Shown here: one piece after another, positions 1 through 11,155 of the stretch
How positions within the stretch are numbered: the stretch's first letter is position 1
Layout: the number at the start of each line of letters is the position of its first letter
From: an uncultured Pelagibacteraceae bacterium
GTDB lineage: Bacteria > Pseudomonadota > Alphaproteobacteria > Pelagibacterales > Pelagibacteraceae
Reading direction: 5' to 3'
Assembly (NCBI GenBank): GCA_902524345.1
Contig: CABZCX010000001.1
Location: 5,001-69,000 of the forward strand
DNA: 64,000 bases
Made by a program: the position numbers and the translations under genes
The notes under the pieces: model-generated
What the model saw: only the letters and a program-made list of their open reading frames with translations
Told to the model about the DNA's origin: nothing
The model's database searches: none

Positions 1-376
1 TCACGTGTCCCGCTTTACTCAAGAGTTATATTAAACTTTACTTATACGGGACTATCACCCTCTATGGTTAGCTTTTCCAAACTATTCAAATTTTTTTAAT
101 AAAACTACTGGCCTGTTCCGCTTTCGCTCGCCACTACTAACGGAATCTCAATTGATTTCTATTCCTCTGGTTACTTAGATGTTTCAGTTCTCCAGGTTAT
201 CTCTTTAAACCTATGTATTTAGTTTAAAGTACCACATAAAGTGGTGGGTTTCCCCATTCGGAAATTTTCGGATCAAAACTTACATACAGCTCCCCGAAAC
301 TTATCGCAGTATATCACGTCCTTCATCGGCTTTCAGTGCCAAGGCATCCGCCACACGCCCTTAAACGCTTGATTTA
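1..376 (-). rRNA. rrl: 23S ribosomal RNA, 5' part only
   Basis: This is the 5' end of the large-subunit rRNA, read on the minus strand and cut by the window edge. The reverse complement begins near 376 with AATCAAGCGTTTAAGGGCGT, followed by the conserved start-of-23S blocks GGATGCCTTGGCA and GATGAAGGACGTG. About 0.37 kb of the usual 2.7-2.9 kb is present. It lies downstream of 16S, tRNA-Ile and tRNA-Ala in the standard bacterial order. The exact 5' end is good to a few bases. Confidence 0.95.
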
Positions 377-505
377 TGCACAGAAAAAAATTCTATGTTG
401 AATCAAATTTTTATTTGAACATTAGCTAATAACGATACTAATGTTCGGATATAGATATTGATATTAATTATTATTTTATTCACAAATTTAATAGCTAAGT
501 GTCCC

Positions 506-581
506 TGGTGGAGGATAGCGGGATCGAACCGCTGACCTCCTGAATGCAAATCAGGCGCTCTCCCAGCTGAGCTAATCCCCC
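506..581 (-). tRNA. tRNA-Ala (anticodon UGC)
   Basis: A 76-nt cloverleaf with acceptor GGGGGAT paired to ATCCTCC, discriminator A and encoded CCA. The anticodon loop is TTTGCAT with anticodon TGC, and the T-loop is TTCGATC. It sits in the 16S-23S spacer after tRNA-Ile, as in most alphaproteobacteria, and is processed from the rRNA transcript. Confidence 0.97.
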
Positions 582-593
582 AAGATTGTAGTT

Positions 594-670
594 TGGTGGG
601 CCGAGAAAGACTCGAACTTTCGACCCCACCCTTATCAAGGGTGTGCTCTAACCAACTGAGCTACCGGCCC
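594..670 (-). tRNA. tRNA-Ile (anticodon GAU)
   Basis: A 77-nt cloverleaf with acceptor GGGCCGG paired to TCGGCCC, discriminator A and encoded CCA. The anticodon is GAT in the loop TTGATAA, and the T-loop is TTCGAGT. It is the first of two tRNAs in the ribosomal spacer, 12 bases ahead of tRNA-Ala on the minus strand. Confidence 0.97.
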
Positions 671-690
671 CCATGCAAGAGAAACACAAA

Positions 691-718
691 TTTTAAGAAG
701 AGAAACGAGGACGGTCAA
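691..718. repeat. 3' arm of the pre-16S processing stem
   Basis: The plus-strand bases here are the near-exact inverse complement of 2329-2356. Fourteen bases match perfectly (TTTTAAGAAGAGAA), then comes a 4-base mismatch, then GGACGGT and AA around one further mismatch. The two arms flank the 16S gene, so in the precursor RNA they would form the long stem that RNase III cleaves to release pre-16S. Confidence 0.8.
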
Positions 719-769
719 CATTAGCCTGTTAATTATTTAGAATAAAATATAATTTCATTCATCCTTAGA

Positions 770-2243
<1,474 letters not shown>

Positions 2244-2328
2244 AAAAACGGCGCACACTAGCTTCTATATAAATTCTAAGAATAAAATTTATATAATGTT
2301 GAAGTGTGTACGACAAATTTTGGTAACC

Positions 2329-2356
2329 TTAACCGTCCACACTTCTCTTCTTAAAA
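2329..2356. repeat. 5' arm of the pre-16S processing stem
   Basis: Partner of 691-718. On the minus strand it lies in the rRNA leader about 85 bases before the 16S 5' end. Base pairing with the region just past the 16S 3' end gives a stem of about 24 pairs broken by one 4-base internal loop. Confidence 0.8.
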
Positions 2357-2447
2357 TATTTACTTTTTAAATAGCTAATTGAGATAAACAAACTCAATAA
2401 GTCCCAAAAAATATAGTTTATTCTTATATCATTTAAGGAGGAAGTTG

Positions 2448-2475
2448 CTTATAGGCTAAAATTTTAGGAAATCAA
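2448..2475 (-). promoter_or_regulatory. Likely rRNA operon promoter
   Basis: On the minus strand, TTGATT (2475-2470) and TATAAG (2453-2448) are separated by 16 bases and followed by a C-rich start region CAACTTCCTCC. It is the best -35/-10 pair upstream of the 16S leader and lies about 200 bases ahead of the mature 16S 5' end. This is inference from sequence only. Confidence 0.5.
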
Positions 2476-2578
2476 GCGTTTAACTATAAAAAAATCAAAA
2501 AAAAACCTTATTTTATAGGCTTTTTTTTGCTATTTTTGGACAATTAAACTAATAATTGCAAATTCAAAAAATTGCTAA

Positions 2579-3871
2579 ATGTTAACTAAAATCAAAAAAA
2601 AATTAAGAAACAATACAGAAATTTTAGCATTGGGATTGTTGTTATTGACCACTGTACTCTCAACCACCTATTATAATTTTAATAAACAAAAAATTTACAA
2701 CAATTACAAGAATATAATTAACAATATTTATTTTAAAAAAACGGTTAACCATATTTTTGCAAACCTGGAACCAAAATTTAAAACTATAACACATAAAATA
2801 AACGAAGGAGAGACATTTGATAAAATCTTAAAAAATTATGCAATAAAAGAAGATGAAATAATAAATGTTAAAAAAAAATTATCAAAAAGAATTAATTTAA
2901 ACAAATTAAATACTAATCACAAAATACAATTCACATTAAATCAATCTAATAATCAATTAAAAGAATTTATTTTTCAAATTTCTAATTCAGAAAAATTATA
3001 TTTGACAAAAAACGTGGATAAAAGTGACTTTAATCAAGAAATTATTTTAACTAAATTGAACAAGGAAGTGGTTTATAAAGAAAATATAATTCGAAATAGT
3101 CTTTATAGCTCTGCCTCAAAAAAAAAAGTTCCAATAAATACTATAATTGAGTTTGCTAGAATTTATGGTTTTGAAGTTGATTTTCAAAGAGATATTAGAA
3201 AACGCGATAGTTTTCAAATTATGTATGAAGTTTTCAAAGACGATAATAAAAAAATAATTGAAACGGGAGAAATTCTTTTTGCCAACCTAAAATTGAGTGG
3301 GAAAGATAAACCATTATACTTTTTCATTTCAAAAGATAGTAAAGGGCATTTTGATAAAAGTGGAAGAAGTAGTCAGAAAGCTCTAATGAAAACACCAATT
3401 AATGGAGCTAGGTTATCTTCTCCATTTGGAATGAGAAAACATCCGATAGATGGATTTAATAAGATGCATCGAGGGACTGATTTTGCTGCACCATTGGGAA
3501 CTCCAATTATGGCGTCTGGGAATGGTGTTATAAAAAAAGCTGGGTGGTGCGGTGGAGGAGGAAATTGTGTAGTTATTAAACACAACACAACCTATCAAAC
3601 AATTTATGCACACATGTCAAAGTTTGCTAGTGGAATTAGAAGTGGGGTAAGAGTAAAACAAGGACAGACAATTGGATTTGTGGGTTCAACTGGTAAATCA
3701 ACTGGACCACATCTTCATTATGAGGTTATTATGAATGGAAAAAAGATTAACTCTCAAACTCTTAGGTTACCATCTGGAAAAATATTGAAAGGTGAAGAAA
3801 GAAAACTTTTTGAGACCGCAAAGATAAAGTTAGACGTACTAAAATCAGAGAAAATTATTGGATTAAATTAG
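2579..3871 (+). CDS. M23-family (LytM) murein endopeptidase, membrane anchored
   Basis: Probable zinc metallopeptidase that cuts peptide cross-links in murein. Residues 14-31 form one membrane segment after a Lys-rich N-terminus, giving a periplasmic catalytic domain. Residues 70-130 (HKINEGETFDKIL) resemble the LysM/OapA-like domain seen in this family. The M23 domain lies at about 275-395, with the zinc ligands present: H297 and D301 in HRGTDFAAP, H345 in YAHMSKF and HLH at 378-380, so the enzyme looks active. The length of 430 residues fits membrane-bound LytM proteins. It converges with the DUF4167 gene, leaving one base between the stops. The specific substrate bond cannot be told from sequence. 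Confidence 0.9.
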   Translation: MLTKIKKKLRNNTEILALGLLLLTTVLSTTYYNFNKQKIYNNYKNIINNIYFKKTVNHIFANLEPKFKTITHKINEGETFDKILKNYAIKEDEIINVKKKLSKRINLNKLNTNHKIQFTLNQSNNQLKEFIFQISNSEKLYLTKNVDKSDFNQEIILTKLNKEVVYKENIIRNSLYSSASKKKVPINTIIEFARIYGFEVDFQRDIRKRDSFQIMYEVFKDDNKKIIETGEILFANLKLSGKDKPLYFFISKDSKGHFDKSGRSSQKALMKTPINGARLSSPFGMRKHPIDGFNKMHRGTDFAAPLGTPIMASGNGVIKKAGWCGGGGNCVVIKHNTTYQTIYAHMSKFASGIRSGVRVKQGQTIGFVGSTGKSTGPHLHYEVIMNGKKINSQTLRLPSGKILKGEERKLFETAKIKLDVLKSEKIIGLN

Positions 3872-3872
3872 C

Positions 3873-4283
3873 TCAATTTTTCTCAGCTTTATTATTATCT
3901 AACTCTTCATTGTGAGAAAAATTTTCTTTTTGATTATCAATTTTATTTGAAAATTTCTTCTCATTTTCTTTTGGCAGTTTTTTTTCAAATGTTTTTTTTT
4001 GAATTTCTCTCTCACTTAATATTCTAGTAAAATGATCAGCATGTTGGAAATAATTTTCAGATAAAATCTTATCACCAGTAGACAAAGCCTCTCTTGCTAA
4101 ATTATTGTATTTCTCAATTAATTTTGATGCATTATGATTATTTCTCCCAGAAATCTTACGTGGAAAAGTATCGCTACTTGAAAAGTTGTTATTATATTTA
4201 TTTCTATCACCATTAATTTTGAAAGATCTCTCACTTCTTCTATAACTATTTCGTCTTGTATTATTATTTCTGAAGGTTACCAT
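3873..4283 (-). CDS. DUF4167 domain protein
   Basis: Small basic protein of the alphaproteobacterial DUF4167 family; function unknown. The conserved core at about residues 52-95 (IEKYNNLAREALSTGDKI then ENYFQHADHFTRIL) matches the family pattern of a helix pair, ahead of which lies an Asn/Arg-rich low-complexity stretch. The C-terminal 40 residues are charged and low complexity. It lies directly downstream of prmC with a 4-base gap, the usual alphaproteobacterial setting (prfA-prmC-DUF4167), so it is likely cotranscribed with the translation-termination genes. A role with RNA or the ribosome is only a guess from its charge and company. Confidence 0.85.
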   Translation of the reverse strand: MVTFRNNNTRRNSYRRSERSFKINGDRNKYNNNFSSSDTFPRKISGRNNHNASKLIEKYNNLAREALSTGDKILSENYFQHADHFTRILSEREIQKKTFEKKLPKENEKKFSNKIDNQKENFSHNEELDNNKAEKN

Positions 4284-4287
4284 AATT

Positions 4288-5130
4288 TCATTTTTTAATG
4301 CTTATAATGCATCTATTATTTTTTGCTAAATCTTTAACTACGTCCCTAATAAAATATCCATTTTCTTTTAAAATTTTTTTCACTATGTATGTTTGATTAA
4401 AAGCTATCTCAAGAATTAATATGCCATTTTTCTTTATAAGCCTAGACGAATTAAAAATTACTTTTTTGATTTGGAATAATCCATCCAAACCACCATCTAA
4501 AGCCGATTTTGGCTCGTAATCATAAATATCCTTTTCCAAATACTTCAAGTCAAATTTCTTGATGTATGGAGGATTGGATATAATTAAATCATATTTGCCA
4601 TATTTGAAGTTGTCAACATCTGATTTAAATAATCTAATTCTATTAATTAGATTAAGATTTTTTACGTTGACTCTGCAAATATCAAGAGTTTTCTTGCAAA
4701 TATCAATCCCTGTCCCACAATAACCTTTCCTCTCTTTTAAAATAGTTAACAGAATACATCCTGAGCCGGTGCCAATATCTAATATTTTTAGTCTTGATTT
4801 ATGATTTGTAATTTTTAAGGTTTGCTCAACAAGGATCTCTGTATCTGGTCTCGGAATAAGCACATCTTTAGTTACCTTAAATTCATATTTCCAAAAGTCT
4901 TTTCTACCAATTAAATATGCAACTGGTTTTTTTTTGGAGCGCTGCTCAATCAAGTCATTAAAAAGTGTAATTTGTTTATCTGATAGATTTGTACAAGAGT
5001 TCAAAATCAGATCTGTTCGATTTTTCTTAAACACTTGTGACATTAAAATTTCACAATCAAGTTTATAAGTTTTGATCCCATTTTTTTTCAAAATTTTGTC
5101 TCCTTTTTTTATTGCGTCTGAAATATCCAT
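4288..5130 (-). CDS. prmC: Release-factor glutamine methyltransferase PrmC
   Basis: Methylates the glutamine of the GGQ motif in release factors RF1 and RF2, using S-adenosylmethionine. The N-terminal helical substrate domain (1-80) precedes the Rossmann methyltransferase fold. The SAM motif LDIGTGSG is at 117-124 and the catalytic NPPY at 186-189. The length of 280 residues is standard. It follows prfA, its substrate gene, by 8 bases on the minus strand, a classic pairing that supports the call. Confidence 0.96.
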   Translation of the reverse strand: MDISDAIKKGDKILKKNGIKTYKLDCEILMSQVFKKNRTDLILNSCTNLSDKQITLFNDLIEQRSKKKPVAYLIGRKDFWKYEFKVTKDVLIPRPDTEILVEQTLKITNHKSRLKILDIGTGSGCILLTILKERKGYCGTGIDICKKTLDICRVNVKNLNLINRIRLFKSDVDNFKYGKYDLIISNPPYIKKFDLKYLEKDIYDYEPKSALDGGLDGLFQIKKVIFNSSRLIKKNGILILEIAFNQTYIVKKILKENGYFIRDVVKDLAKNNRCIISIKK

Positions 5131-5138
5131 GTATTTTT

Positions 5139-6209
5139 TTAAAGGTTGTCTAAACTTTCTTCCTGAGCTCTTAATGACAAAGACTCAACCATTTCATCAA
5201 AGGCCTCTCCCTCAAGAAACTCCTCAAGTTTATGTAGAGTTAAATTAATTCTATGATCTGTAACTCTTCCCTGTGGGAAGTTATAAGTTCTTATTCTTTC
5301 AGACCTATCACCTGTTCCAATTTTACTTTTTCTATCTTTTGATCTTTCCTGATCAATTCTAGATCTCTCTAACTCATATAACCTTGCTCTTAAAATTTTT
5401 AAGCCCTTAGCTTTATTTTTATGTTGTGATTTTTCATCTTGTTGAGAAACAGAAATTCCACTGGGAATATGAGTAATTCTAACTGCACTATCAGTTGTAT
5501 TTACAGATTGTCCACCAGGTCCTCCTGCTCTAAAAACATCTATTCGTAAATCAGACTCATTTATTTGCAAATCTACTTCCTCTGCTTCTGGTAGTACAGC
5601 TACAGTGGCAGCAGAAGTGTGTACTCTGCCCTGAGTTTCAGTATCCGGAACCCTTTGAACTCTGTGTACTCCACTTTCATATTTAAGAGTGGAATAAATA
5701 TTTATACCTTTAATTGATGCTATTACCTCTTTTAATCCACCTGCATCACTTTTTGAAATTGATATTATTTCTAGAAACCATTTTTTTTTGCTACTCACTT
5801 TTTCATACATCTTAAAAAGATCAGATGCAAATAAACTCGCTTCAAGCCCTCCAGTACCTGCTCTTATTTCAATGATTACATTTTTTTTATCAGCTTCGTC
5901 TTTAGGTAGCAAAAATAACTTTAAGTTTTTTTCAACTTTTTTATATTGTATATCTAATTCTTTAAGTTCAACCTCAGCCATTTTTGAAAGCTCAGTGTCA
6001 GAATTCTGGTCAGCTAAAATTTTTTCTAATTCTCGTTTATCATTTTCAAAGGATAAATACTTTTTAGCATCATTAATTACTTCATTCAAATGTGAATATT
6101 CTTTTGATTTTTCGGCAAAAAATTTTTTGTCAATTTCACCTGAAGATAATTCTCTCTCTAAATCTGAGTGTTTAATAAGCAAATCATTAACAGTTTTTTT
6201 GGGGATCAT
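5139..6209 (-). CDS. prfA: Peptide chain release factor 1
   Basis: Recognises UAA and UAG stop codons and triggers peptide release. The PxT anticodon-like motif is PDT at 188-190 (RVPDTETQG) and the peptidyl-transferase-centre motif GGQ is at 232-234 ([10 protein letters not shown]). The length of 356 residues is normal for RF1. The N-terminal coiled-coil domain occupies residues 1-100. It overlaps nothing but sits one base from ispG and 8 bases from prmC, so the block ispG-prfA-prmC is probably one transcript, headed by lysC. Confidence 0.97.
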   Translation of the reverse strand: MIPKKTVNDLLIKHSDLERELSSGEIDKKFFAEKSKEYSHLNEVINDAKKYLSFENDKRELEKILADQNSDTELSKMAEVELKELDIQYKKVEKNLKLFLLPKDEADKKNVIIEIRAGTGGLEASLFASDLFKMYEKVSSKKKWFLEIISISKSDAGGLKEVIASIKGINIYSTLKYESGVHRVQRVPDTETQGRVHTSAATVAVLPEAEEVDLQINESDLRIDVFRAGGPGGQSVNTTDSAVRITHIPSGISVSQQDEKSQHKNKAKGLKILRARLYELERSRIDQERSKDRKSKIGTGDRSERIRTYNFPQGRVTDHRINLTLHKLEEFLEGEAFDEMVESLSLRAQEESLDNL

Positions 6210-6210
6210 C

Positions 6211-7308
6211 TTAACTATCTTTTAGCTCCGAGGCTTTTTTTTCAACCTCATATACAACTCTTTCAATCATATCATTCGTTAAAATTTTTTCTGATTGTAT
6301 TCCAGATAAATAGAGCATGTTACTTCCTTTCCTACCACCTGTAATCCCAACATCTGTCATTGCAGCTTCCCCTGGGCCATTAACTACACACCCGATGATT
6401 GATAGTGTTATGGGTTGTGTAATATGCGCTAGTCTTTTTTCCAAAATTTTTACAGTTTCAATCACTTGAAAACCTTGTCTAGCACATGATGGGCAAGAAA
6501 TTATTCTTACTCCTCTTTCTCTAAGGTTTAATGATTTAAGTATTTCATTTCCAATTGTAACTTCTTTTACTGGGTCATCAGATAAAGATATCCTTATCGT
6601 ATCACCTATACCTTCTAAAAGTAATGTTCCCAATCCGATAGATGATTTTATACTTCCTGAAACAAAACCCCCTGCTTCAGTTATTCCAAGGTGCAAGGGG
6701 TATTCAATTTTTTCAGAAAGCTGTCTATAGGCTTCGATAGATAGGAAAATATCTGAGGATTTGACACTTATTTTTAAATTATCAAAATTTTCATCTTCTA
6801 AAATTTTTATATTTCTTAAAGCGCTTTCAACTAGTGCCTCTGGACAGGGCTCTTTAAATTTTTCTAAAATATCTTTTTCCAATGAGCCTGCGTTAACACC
6901 TACTCTAATAGAACAATTATTAGCAGAAGCTGCTTTTACAACTTCTTTAATTTTATTTACACTTCCTATATTTCCTGGATTTATTCTTAAACAACTAGCG
7001 CCATTTTCGGCTGCTTCTATTGCCCTTTTATAATGAAAATGAATATCCGCAACTATCGGCACATCAACATGTTTAATTATGTCTTTGAGTGCTTTTGTTG
7101 ATGGCTCATCTGGACAAGAAACCCTGACTATATCAGCGCCCTCATTATAAAGTTCATTTATCTGGCTAATGGTAGCTTTAATATCTGTTGTCAAAGTATT
7201 TGTCATAGATTGAACTGAAATAGGGTTATCCCCACCAACTTTTACTTTGCCAACACAAATTTCTTTTGTTTTTCGTCTTTCAATGTTTCTAAATGGTCTT
7301 ATATTCAT
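6211..7308 (-). CDS. ispG: 4-hydroxy-3-methylbut-2-enyl diphosphate synthase
   Basis: Iron-sulfur enzyme of the MEP isoprenoid pathway; it converts methylerythritol cyclodiphosphate to HMBPP. The N-terminal TIM barrel begins with [10 protein letters not shown]. The cluster ligands are C272 and C275 in SCPSCARQG and C307 in [11 protein letters not shown], with the fourth ligand E314, all present. The length of 365 residues is usual for the two-domain form. Its ATG overlaps the lysC stop by four bases, so the two are translationally coupled, with prfA following one base later. Confidence 0.96.
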   Translation of the reverse strand: MNIRPFRNIERRKTKEICVGKVKVGGDNPISVQSMTNTLTTDIKATISQINELYNEGADIVRVSCPDEPSTKALKDIIKHVDVPIVADIHFHYKRAIEAAENGASCLRINPGNIGSVNKIKEVVKAASANNCSIRVGVNAGSLEKDILEKFKEPCPEALVESALRNIKILEDENFDNLKISVKSSDIFLSIEAYRQLSEKIEYPLHLGITEAGGFVSGSIKSSIGLGTLLLEGIGDTIRISLSDDPVKEVTIGNEILKSLNLRERGVRIISCPSCARQGFQVIETVKILEKRLAHITQPITLSIIGCVVNGPGEAAMTDVGITGGRKGSNMLYLSGIQSEKILTNDMIERVVYEVEKKASELKDS

Positions 7309-8525
7309 TGCTTATTATCTAATTTAAACTCTTTGTGTAATGCAATTAATGCCTTTTTAGTATTTTTTTTATCTATTAAAACTGATATTTTAATTTCAGA
7401 AGTTGAAATAACCTGGATATTTATGTTTTTTTTTGCAAGTGATTGAAACATTCTAAATGTTACCCCAGGTGTCGTCACCATTCCAACTCCTATAATTGAA
7501 ATTTTAGAAACATCTTTCTTTAACAGTAATTTTCTATATTTAATATTCTTATTGGTCTCAATTATTTTTTTGGTCTTTTTTAGATCTTCTGTTTTAATAG
7601 TGAATGTTAAATCCGTTTCTTTCCCATTAGCTGAAATATTCTGTACAACCATATCAACATTAATTAAATTTTTTGATAATGGCTTAAAAATCATTGCAGC
7701 AACGCCAGGTTTATCTTTAACGCCAACTAAAGTTACTTTGGCATCATTTTGGGTCGATGAAATACCTGCAATAATTTTATTGTTTATAATATTTTTTCTT
7801 TTTGTGATCAACGTTCCTGCCGTTTTTTTAAATGAAGATTTTACTTCTATATTAATCCTATTCAAACGTGCGTCCTGAATTGAGACCGGTTGCATAACTT
7901 TTGCACCTAAAGATGCCATCTCCAACATTTCTTCATAAGAAATTTCTTTTATTTTTCTTGCTTTTTTTAATTTATTCGGATCAGTTGTATAAATACCTTC
8001 TACATCAGTATAAATTATACATCTTTCTGCCTTAAAAAATTTAGCCAACATGATTGCGCTTGCATCTGACCCACCTCTACCAATCGTCATTATTCTTTCA
8101 TCAATATCAATGCCTTGAAAACCAGTAACAATAGGTATTCCCCCTTTATTGATATAATCTAAAATCTTTTTTTTGTAGATATATAAAATTTTTGCATTTT
8201 TATACTCACCTTTAGTAATAATTGGAACTTGCCAAGATAACCAAGAACGAGATTTTAAACCAATATGACACAATCTTGCGGCAATTAGTGAACATGCCAC
8301 TTGTTCACCAGATGAAACCAGAACATCGTACTCCGATGGTAAAAAATTTGCACTTATCTGTTTTGATTTTCCAATTAAATCGTTTGTAACTCCACTCATA
8401 GCTGAAGATACCACAATAATTTTGTATCTTTTTTTATGATATGAATTTATAATTTTAGCTACTTTCTTTATACGTTCAATGCTTCCAACAGATGTTCCTC
8501 CAAATTTTAAAACTACAATTTTCAT
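7305..8525 (-). CDS. lysC: Aspartate kinase
   Basis: Phosphorylates aspartate, the first step toward lysine, methionine, threonine and diaminopimelate. The kinase domain starts with [11 protein letters not shown] (KFGGTS at 7-12), and the aspartate-binding region GRGGSDASA is present at about 149-157. Two C-terminal ACT domains (about 265-406) imply feedback control by lysine and/or threonine. The length of 406 residues matches the monofunctional alphaproteobacterial enzyme. It heads the minus-strand block lysC-ispG-prfA-prmC-DUF4167 and is divergent from ubiG, with a 59-base shared promoter region. Confidence 0.95.
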   Translation of the reverse strand: MKIVVLKFGGTSVGSIERIKKVAKIINSYHKKRYKIIVVSSAMSGVTNDLIGKSKQISANFLPSEYDVLVSSGEQVACSLIAARLCHIGLKSRSWLSWQVPIITKGEYKNAKILYIYKKKILDYINKGGIPIVTGFQGIDIDERIMTIGRGGSDASAIMLAKFFKAERCIIYTDVEGIYTTDPNKLKKARKIKEISYEEMLEMASLGAKVMQPVSIQDARLNRINIEVKSSFKKTAGTLITKRKNIINNKIIAGISSTQNDAKVTLVGVKDKPGVAAMIFKPLSKNLINVDMVVQNISANGKETDLTFTIKTEDLKKTKKIIETNKNIKYRKLLLKKDVSKISIIGVGMVTTPGVTFRMFQSLAKKNINIQVISTSEIKISVLIDKKNTKKALIALHKEFKLDNKQ

Positions 8526-8584
8526 GAATAAAAATTTAAATTAAATATTGATTAAATTCATCTTGAATATAAACTTTACTTAAA

Positions 8585-9313
8585 ATGAAAACTAACACAA
8601 TTAATAAAAAAGAAATAGAAAAATTTTCTAGAATTGCTGAAGAATGGTGGGATCCTGAAGGAAAATTTAAACCGTTACACAATTTTAATCCAGTAAGAAT
8701 TTCTTATTTAAAAGCAAATATTACAAAAAATTTAAATTTTAAAAAAAAAGATAAGACTCTCTCTGGTATCAAAATTTTAGACATTGGTTGTGGTGGAGGA
8801 TTATTATCTGAACCAATGTCAAGACTTGGTGCTGAAGTTTTTGGAATGGACGCTTCTGAAAGAAATATCGAGGTTGCAAAAATTCATGCAAAAAAAAATG
8901 GCTTAAAGATTAAGTATCTTTGTTCATCTCCTGAAAATTTTAAAACACATATAAAATTTGATGTAATATTGAATATGGAAATTATCGAGCACGTTGAAGA
9001 TGTGGATTTTTTTTTAAAATCATGCTCAAGGTTATTGAAAAAAAATGGTATTATGTTCGTAGCAACCCTAAACAAAACTTTAAAATCATATCTTTTTGCA
9101 ATAATTGGTGCTGAATATATTCTTAAATGGCTTCCAATCGGCACACACGAATGGGAAAAATTTGTTAAACCAAAAGATTTAATCAGGATTAATAAAAAAT
9201 ATAATCTTACTTTAGATGATTTAAAAGGTGTAAAATTCAATTTAATTAAAAATAATTGGGAGTTAAGCACTGACAAATCAGTTAACTATATTGCAAAATT
9301 TATTAAAATATAA
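8585..9313 (+). CDS. ubiG: Ubiquinone biosynthesis O-methyltransferase
   Basis: SAM-dependent enzyme carrying out both O-methylations in ubiquinone synthesis. The family-specific N-terminus FSRIAEEWWDPEGKFKPLH (residues 14-32) is clear. The SAM motif LDIGCGGG is at 65-72, followed by the acidic ribose-binding MDAS and the motif EIIEHVED. The length of 242 residues is standard. Divergent from lysC, a common alphaproteobacterial arrangement, and convergent with the DUF1178 gene. Confidence 0.96.
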   Translation: MKTNTINKKEIEKFSRIAEEWWDPEGKFKPLHNFNPVRISYLKANITKNLNFKKKDKTLSGIKILDIGCGGGLLSEPMSRLGAEVFGMDASERNIEVAKIHAKKNGLKIKYLCSSPENFKTHIKFDVILNMEIIEHVEDVDFFLKSCSRLLKKNGIMFVATLNKTLKSYLFAIIGAEYILKWLPIGTHEWEKFVKPKDLIRINKKYNLTLDDLKGVKFNLIKNNWELSTDKSVNYIAKFIKI

Positions 9314-9320
9314 TTGAAAG

Positions 9321-9749
9321 TTAATTATTTTTGTTTTCTATCCAGGGAATAATTTCTGTATCTATTCCCTCATCTTTCAAATCTTTAATTTCCTCTCTTG
9401 ATGCAGTTCCATAAATTCCTTTATCCTTTTTTTTGTTGTTATAATGAATAGATCTCGCTTCATACGCAAAATTTTCACCCACATATTCAAAATTTTTTTT
9501 TACAAACTTTTGATATTCTCTAATTTTTTTGTTAATTTTTTGATATTTTTGATTTTCTAAATTAATATTTTTTCTCCAAGACTTATTTAATAATTTCGGT
9601 GCCATAAGAGTTTTTTCAACTTTTATTGATCCACATCTATGACAACTTAAATAATTTTTTTTCTTCAATTTTTCATATTCTTGCGAAGTTGCAAACCAAC
9701 TATCAAATGATAATGTGCATTTTTTACACTTTAATTTGTACTTAATCAT
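9321..9749 (-). CDS. DUF1178 zinc-ribbon protein
   Basis: Small conserved alphaproteobacterial protein of unknown function. The N-terminus carries a CxxC pair (LKCKKCTLSFDSWF, C8 and C11) and a second pair (LSCHRCGS, near 35-38), typical of the DUF1178 zinc ribbon. It continues with a variable Lys-rich middle, then the conserved C-terminal part with AYEARSIHY, IYGTAS and an acidic-hydrophobic end (IDTEIIPWI). The length of 142 residues fits. It lies between ubiG and argJ and converges with ubiG. Confidence 0.85.
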   Translation of the reverse strand: MIKYKLKCKKCTLSFDSWFATSQEYEKLKKKNYLSCHRCGSIKVEKTLMAPKLLNKSWRKNINLENQKYQKINKKIREYQKFVKKNFEYVGENFAYEARSIHYNNKKKDKGIYGTASREEIKDLKDEGIDTEIIPWIENKNN

Positions 9750-9788
9750 AATTAAGATTTAATTACTAAATTAAATATTTCAACGTAA

Positions 9789-11090
9789 TTAACTTCTATA
9801 ATCTGAGTTAATTTCAATATATTTTTTTGTGAAGTCCATAGTATAAGTGGTAAATCTTTTTGAACCTTTAAAGATATTTATGTTGATATCAATATTGTCA
9901 TTTTTCATATAATTTACTATTTCAGTCTCATTGTAATTTAAATTCAACTTTCCATTGTTAATAATGGAAAATTCTCCAAATTTTATTGACAACTTTTCCA
10001 AGTTTATTGTTACATTAGATTTTCCAATAGCCATCACTATTCTGCCCCAATTCGGATCTTCGCCAGCTATAGCAGTTTTTACTAGAGGAGAATTGGCAAC
10101 CGAAAAACCAATTTTTTTTGCATCATCCTCGTTTTTGCAATTCTCTACATTGATAGTTACAAATTTAGAGGCACCTTCTCCATCTGAAACTACTCTTTTA
10201 GCTAAATTTAATAAAACTTTTTTTAATGACTCTTCAAAATCTTTAATTCTTTTATCATTATAATTTTTAATTCTCGGATGCTTTGCTTTACCAGTCGAAA
10301 AAATACAAACCATATCATTGGTGCTCGTATCACCATCACAACTAATTGCATTAAAGGTTGATGAAATATTTTTTTTTAAAAGTTTTTTTAAAATTTCGTT
10401 AGATATGTCCGCATCAGTAAAAATATAAGCTAGAGTGGTAGCCATATTGGGTTGGATCATTCCAGACCCTTTTGCAATACCAAAAATTTTAATAGAACTA
10501 CCAGCAATTTTACAATTTTCCATTGACATTTTTGGTTGTGTATCTGTTGTCATAATTCCCAAGGCTGCTTTCATCCATATATATTTATTTTGGGTGTATC
10601 GAATTTTTTTTATTAAATCTGGTATCTTGTTTCTAATCTTATTTTCAGGAAAGATTTCTCCAATTGTACCAGTGCAACCAAATATTATTTCTTTTGGTTT
10701 TATTAATTTTGGATTATCTTCATCTTCTTTTTGTTTATCAGTTAACTCTAGAGAAATTTGCTCTGCTATTTTTTCTATGCTTTTGTAACCCTGTCTACCT
10801 GTAAAACAGTTGGCATTTCTAGTATTTATTAAAAGTGAATATTTCTTTTTTGAATTTTGATTTAAATTCCATTTGATATTTTCAGAGATAATTTTAGATT
10901 GTGTATATACTGAAGCATAATTTGCTCCATCTCTAAAATAAAACATTACTAAATCGTCCCTGGTATCTTTATAAAGGTTTGCACATACAGTAGAAATTGA
11001 AACACCATCAATGTGATCTAAATCTTGATATTCTGTCATTCTCTTGTTTTTTGATTTAGATAATAAAAAATTAGGTAAATTTATGCCCAT
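9789..11090 (-). CDS. argJ: Glutamate N-acetyltransferase / amino-acid acetyltransferase (ornithine acetyltransferase)
   Basis: Transfers acetyl from N-acetylornithine to glutamate, the recycling step of arginine synthesis. The proenzyme self-cleaves before the catalytic Thr: the site NMAT|TLAYIFTD gives A217/T218. The family's oxyanion-forming CTGTIGE (139-145) and the GDTSTND motif are present. The length of 433 residues is slightly longer than usual. Together with argB, argD and argF elsewhere in the window this gives much of the arginine pathway. It is divergent from secA. Whether it can also use acetyl-CoA (bifunctional form) cannot be read from sequence. Confidence 0.95.
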   Translation of the reverse strand: MGINLPNFLLSKSKNKRMTEYQDLDHIDGVSISTVCANLYKDTRDDLVMFYFRDGANYASVYTQSKIISENIKWNLNQNSKKKYSLLINTRNANCFTGRQGYKSIEKIAEQISLELTDKQKEDEDNPKLIKPKEIIFGCTGTIGEIFPENKIRNKIPDLIKKIRYTQNKYIWMKAALGIMTTDTQPKMSMENCKIAGSSIKIFGIAKGSGMIQPNMATTLAYIFTDADISNEILKKLLKKNISSTFNAISCDGDTSTNDMVCIFSTGKAKHPRIKNYNDKRIKDFEESLKKVLLNLAKRVVSDGEGASKFVTINVENCKNEDDAKKIGFSVANSPLVKTAIAGEDPNWGRIVMAIGKSNVTINLEKLSIKFGEFSIINNGKLNLNYNETEIVNYMKNDNIDININIFKGSKRFTTYTMDFTKKYIEINSDYRS

Positions 11091-11155
11091 GGTATTTAAA
11101 ATATTTATTTATTAATTATATTAAAGGATATAAGTAAATAATAAATCAAAAACTA

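Larger units (their letters stand above)
2244..2578. other. Intergenic region: rRNA leader and promoter, then upstream region of the M23 gene
   Basis: This 335-base region carries, on the minus strand, the rRNA promoter (2448-2475) and an approximately 200-nt leader that includes the 5' arm of the pre-16S stem. Around 2497-2530 an A-run, a short GC clamp (ACCT/AGGC) and a T-run could form a weak bidirectional terminator or an UP-like element. No clear promoter for the plus-strand peptidase gene is visible beyond AT-rich sequence. Confidence 0.6.

Noticed and set aside
2490-2535. Strong bidirectional terminator
   Set aside because: Only about 3-4 GC pairs flanked by A and T runs, and there is no upstream plus-strand gene to terminate; it is left as part of the intergenic description.
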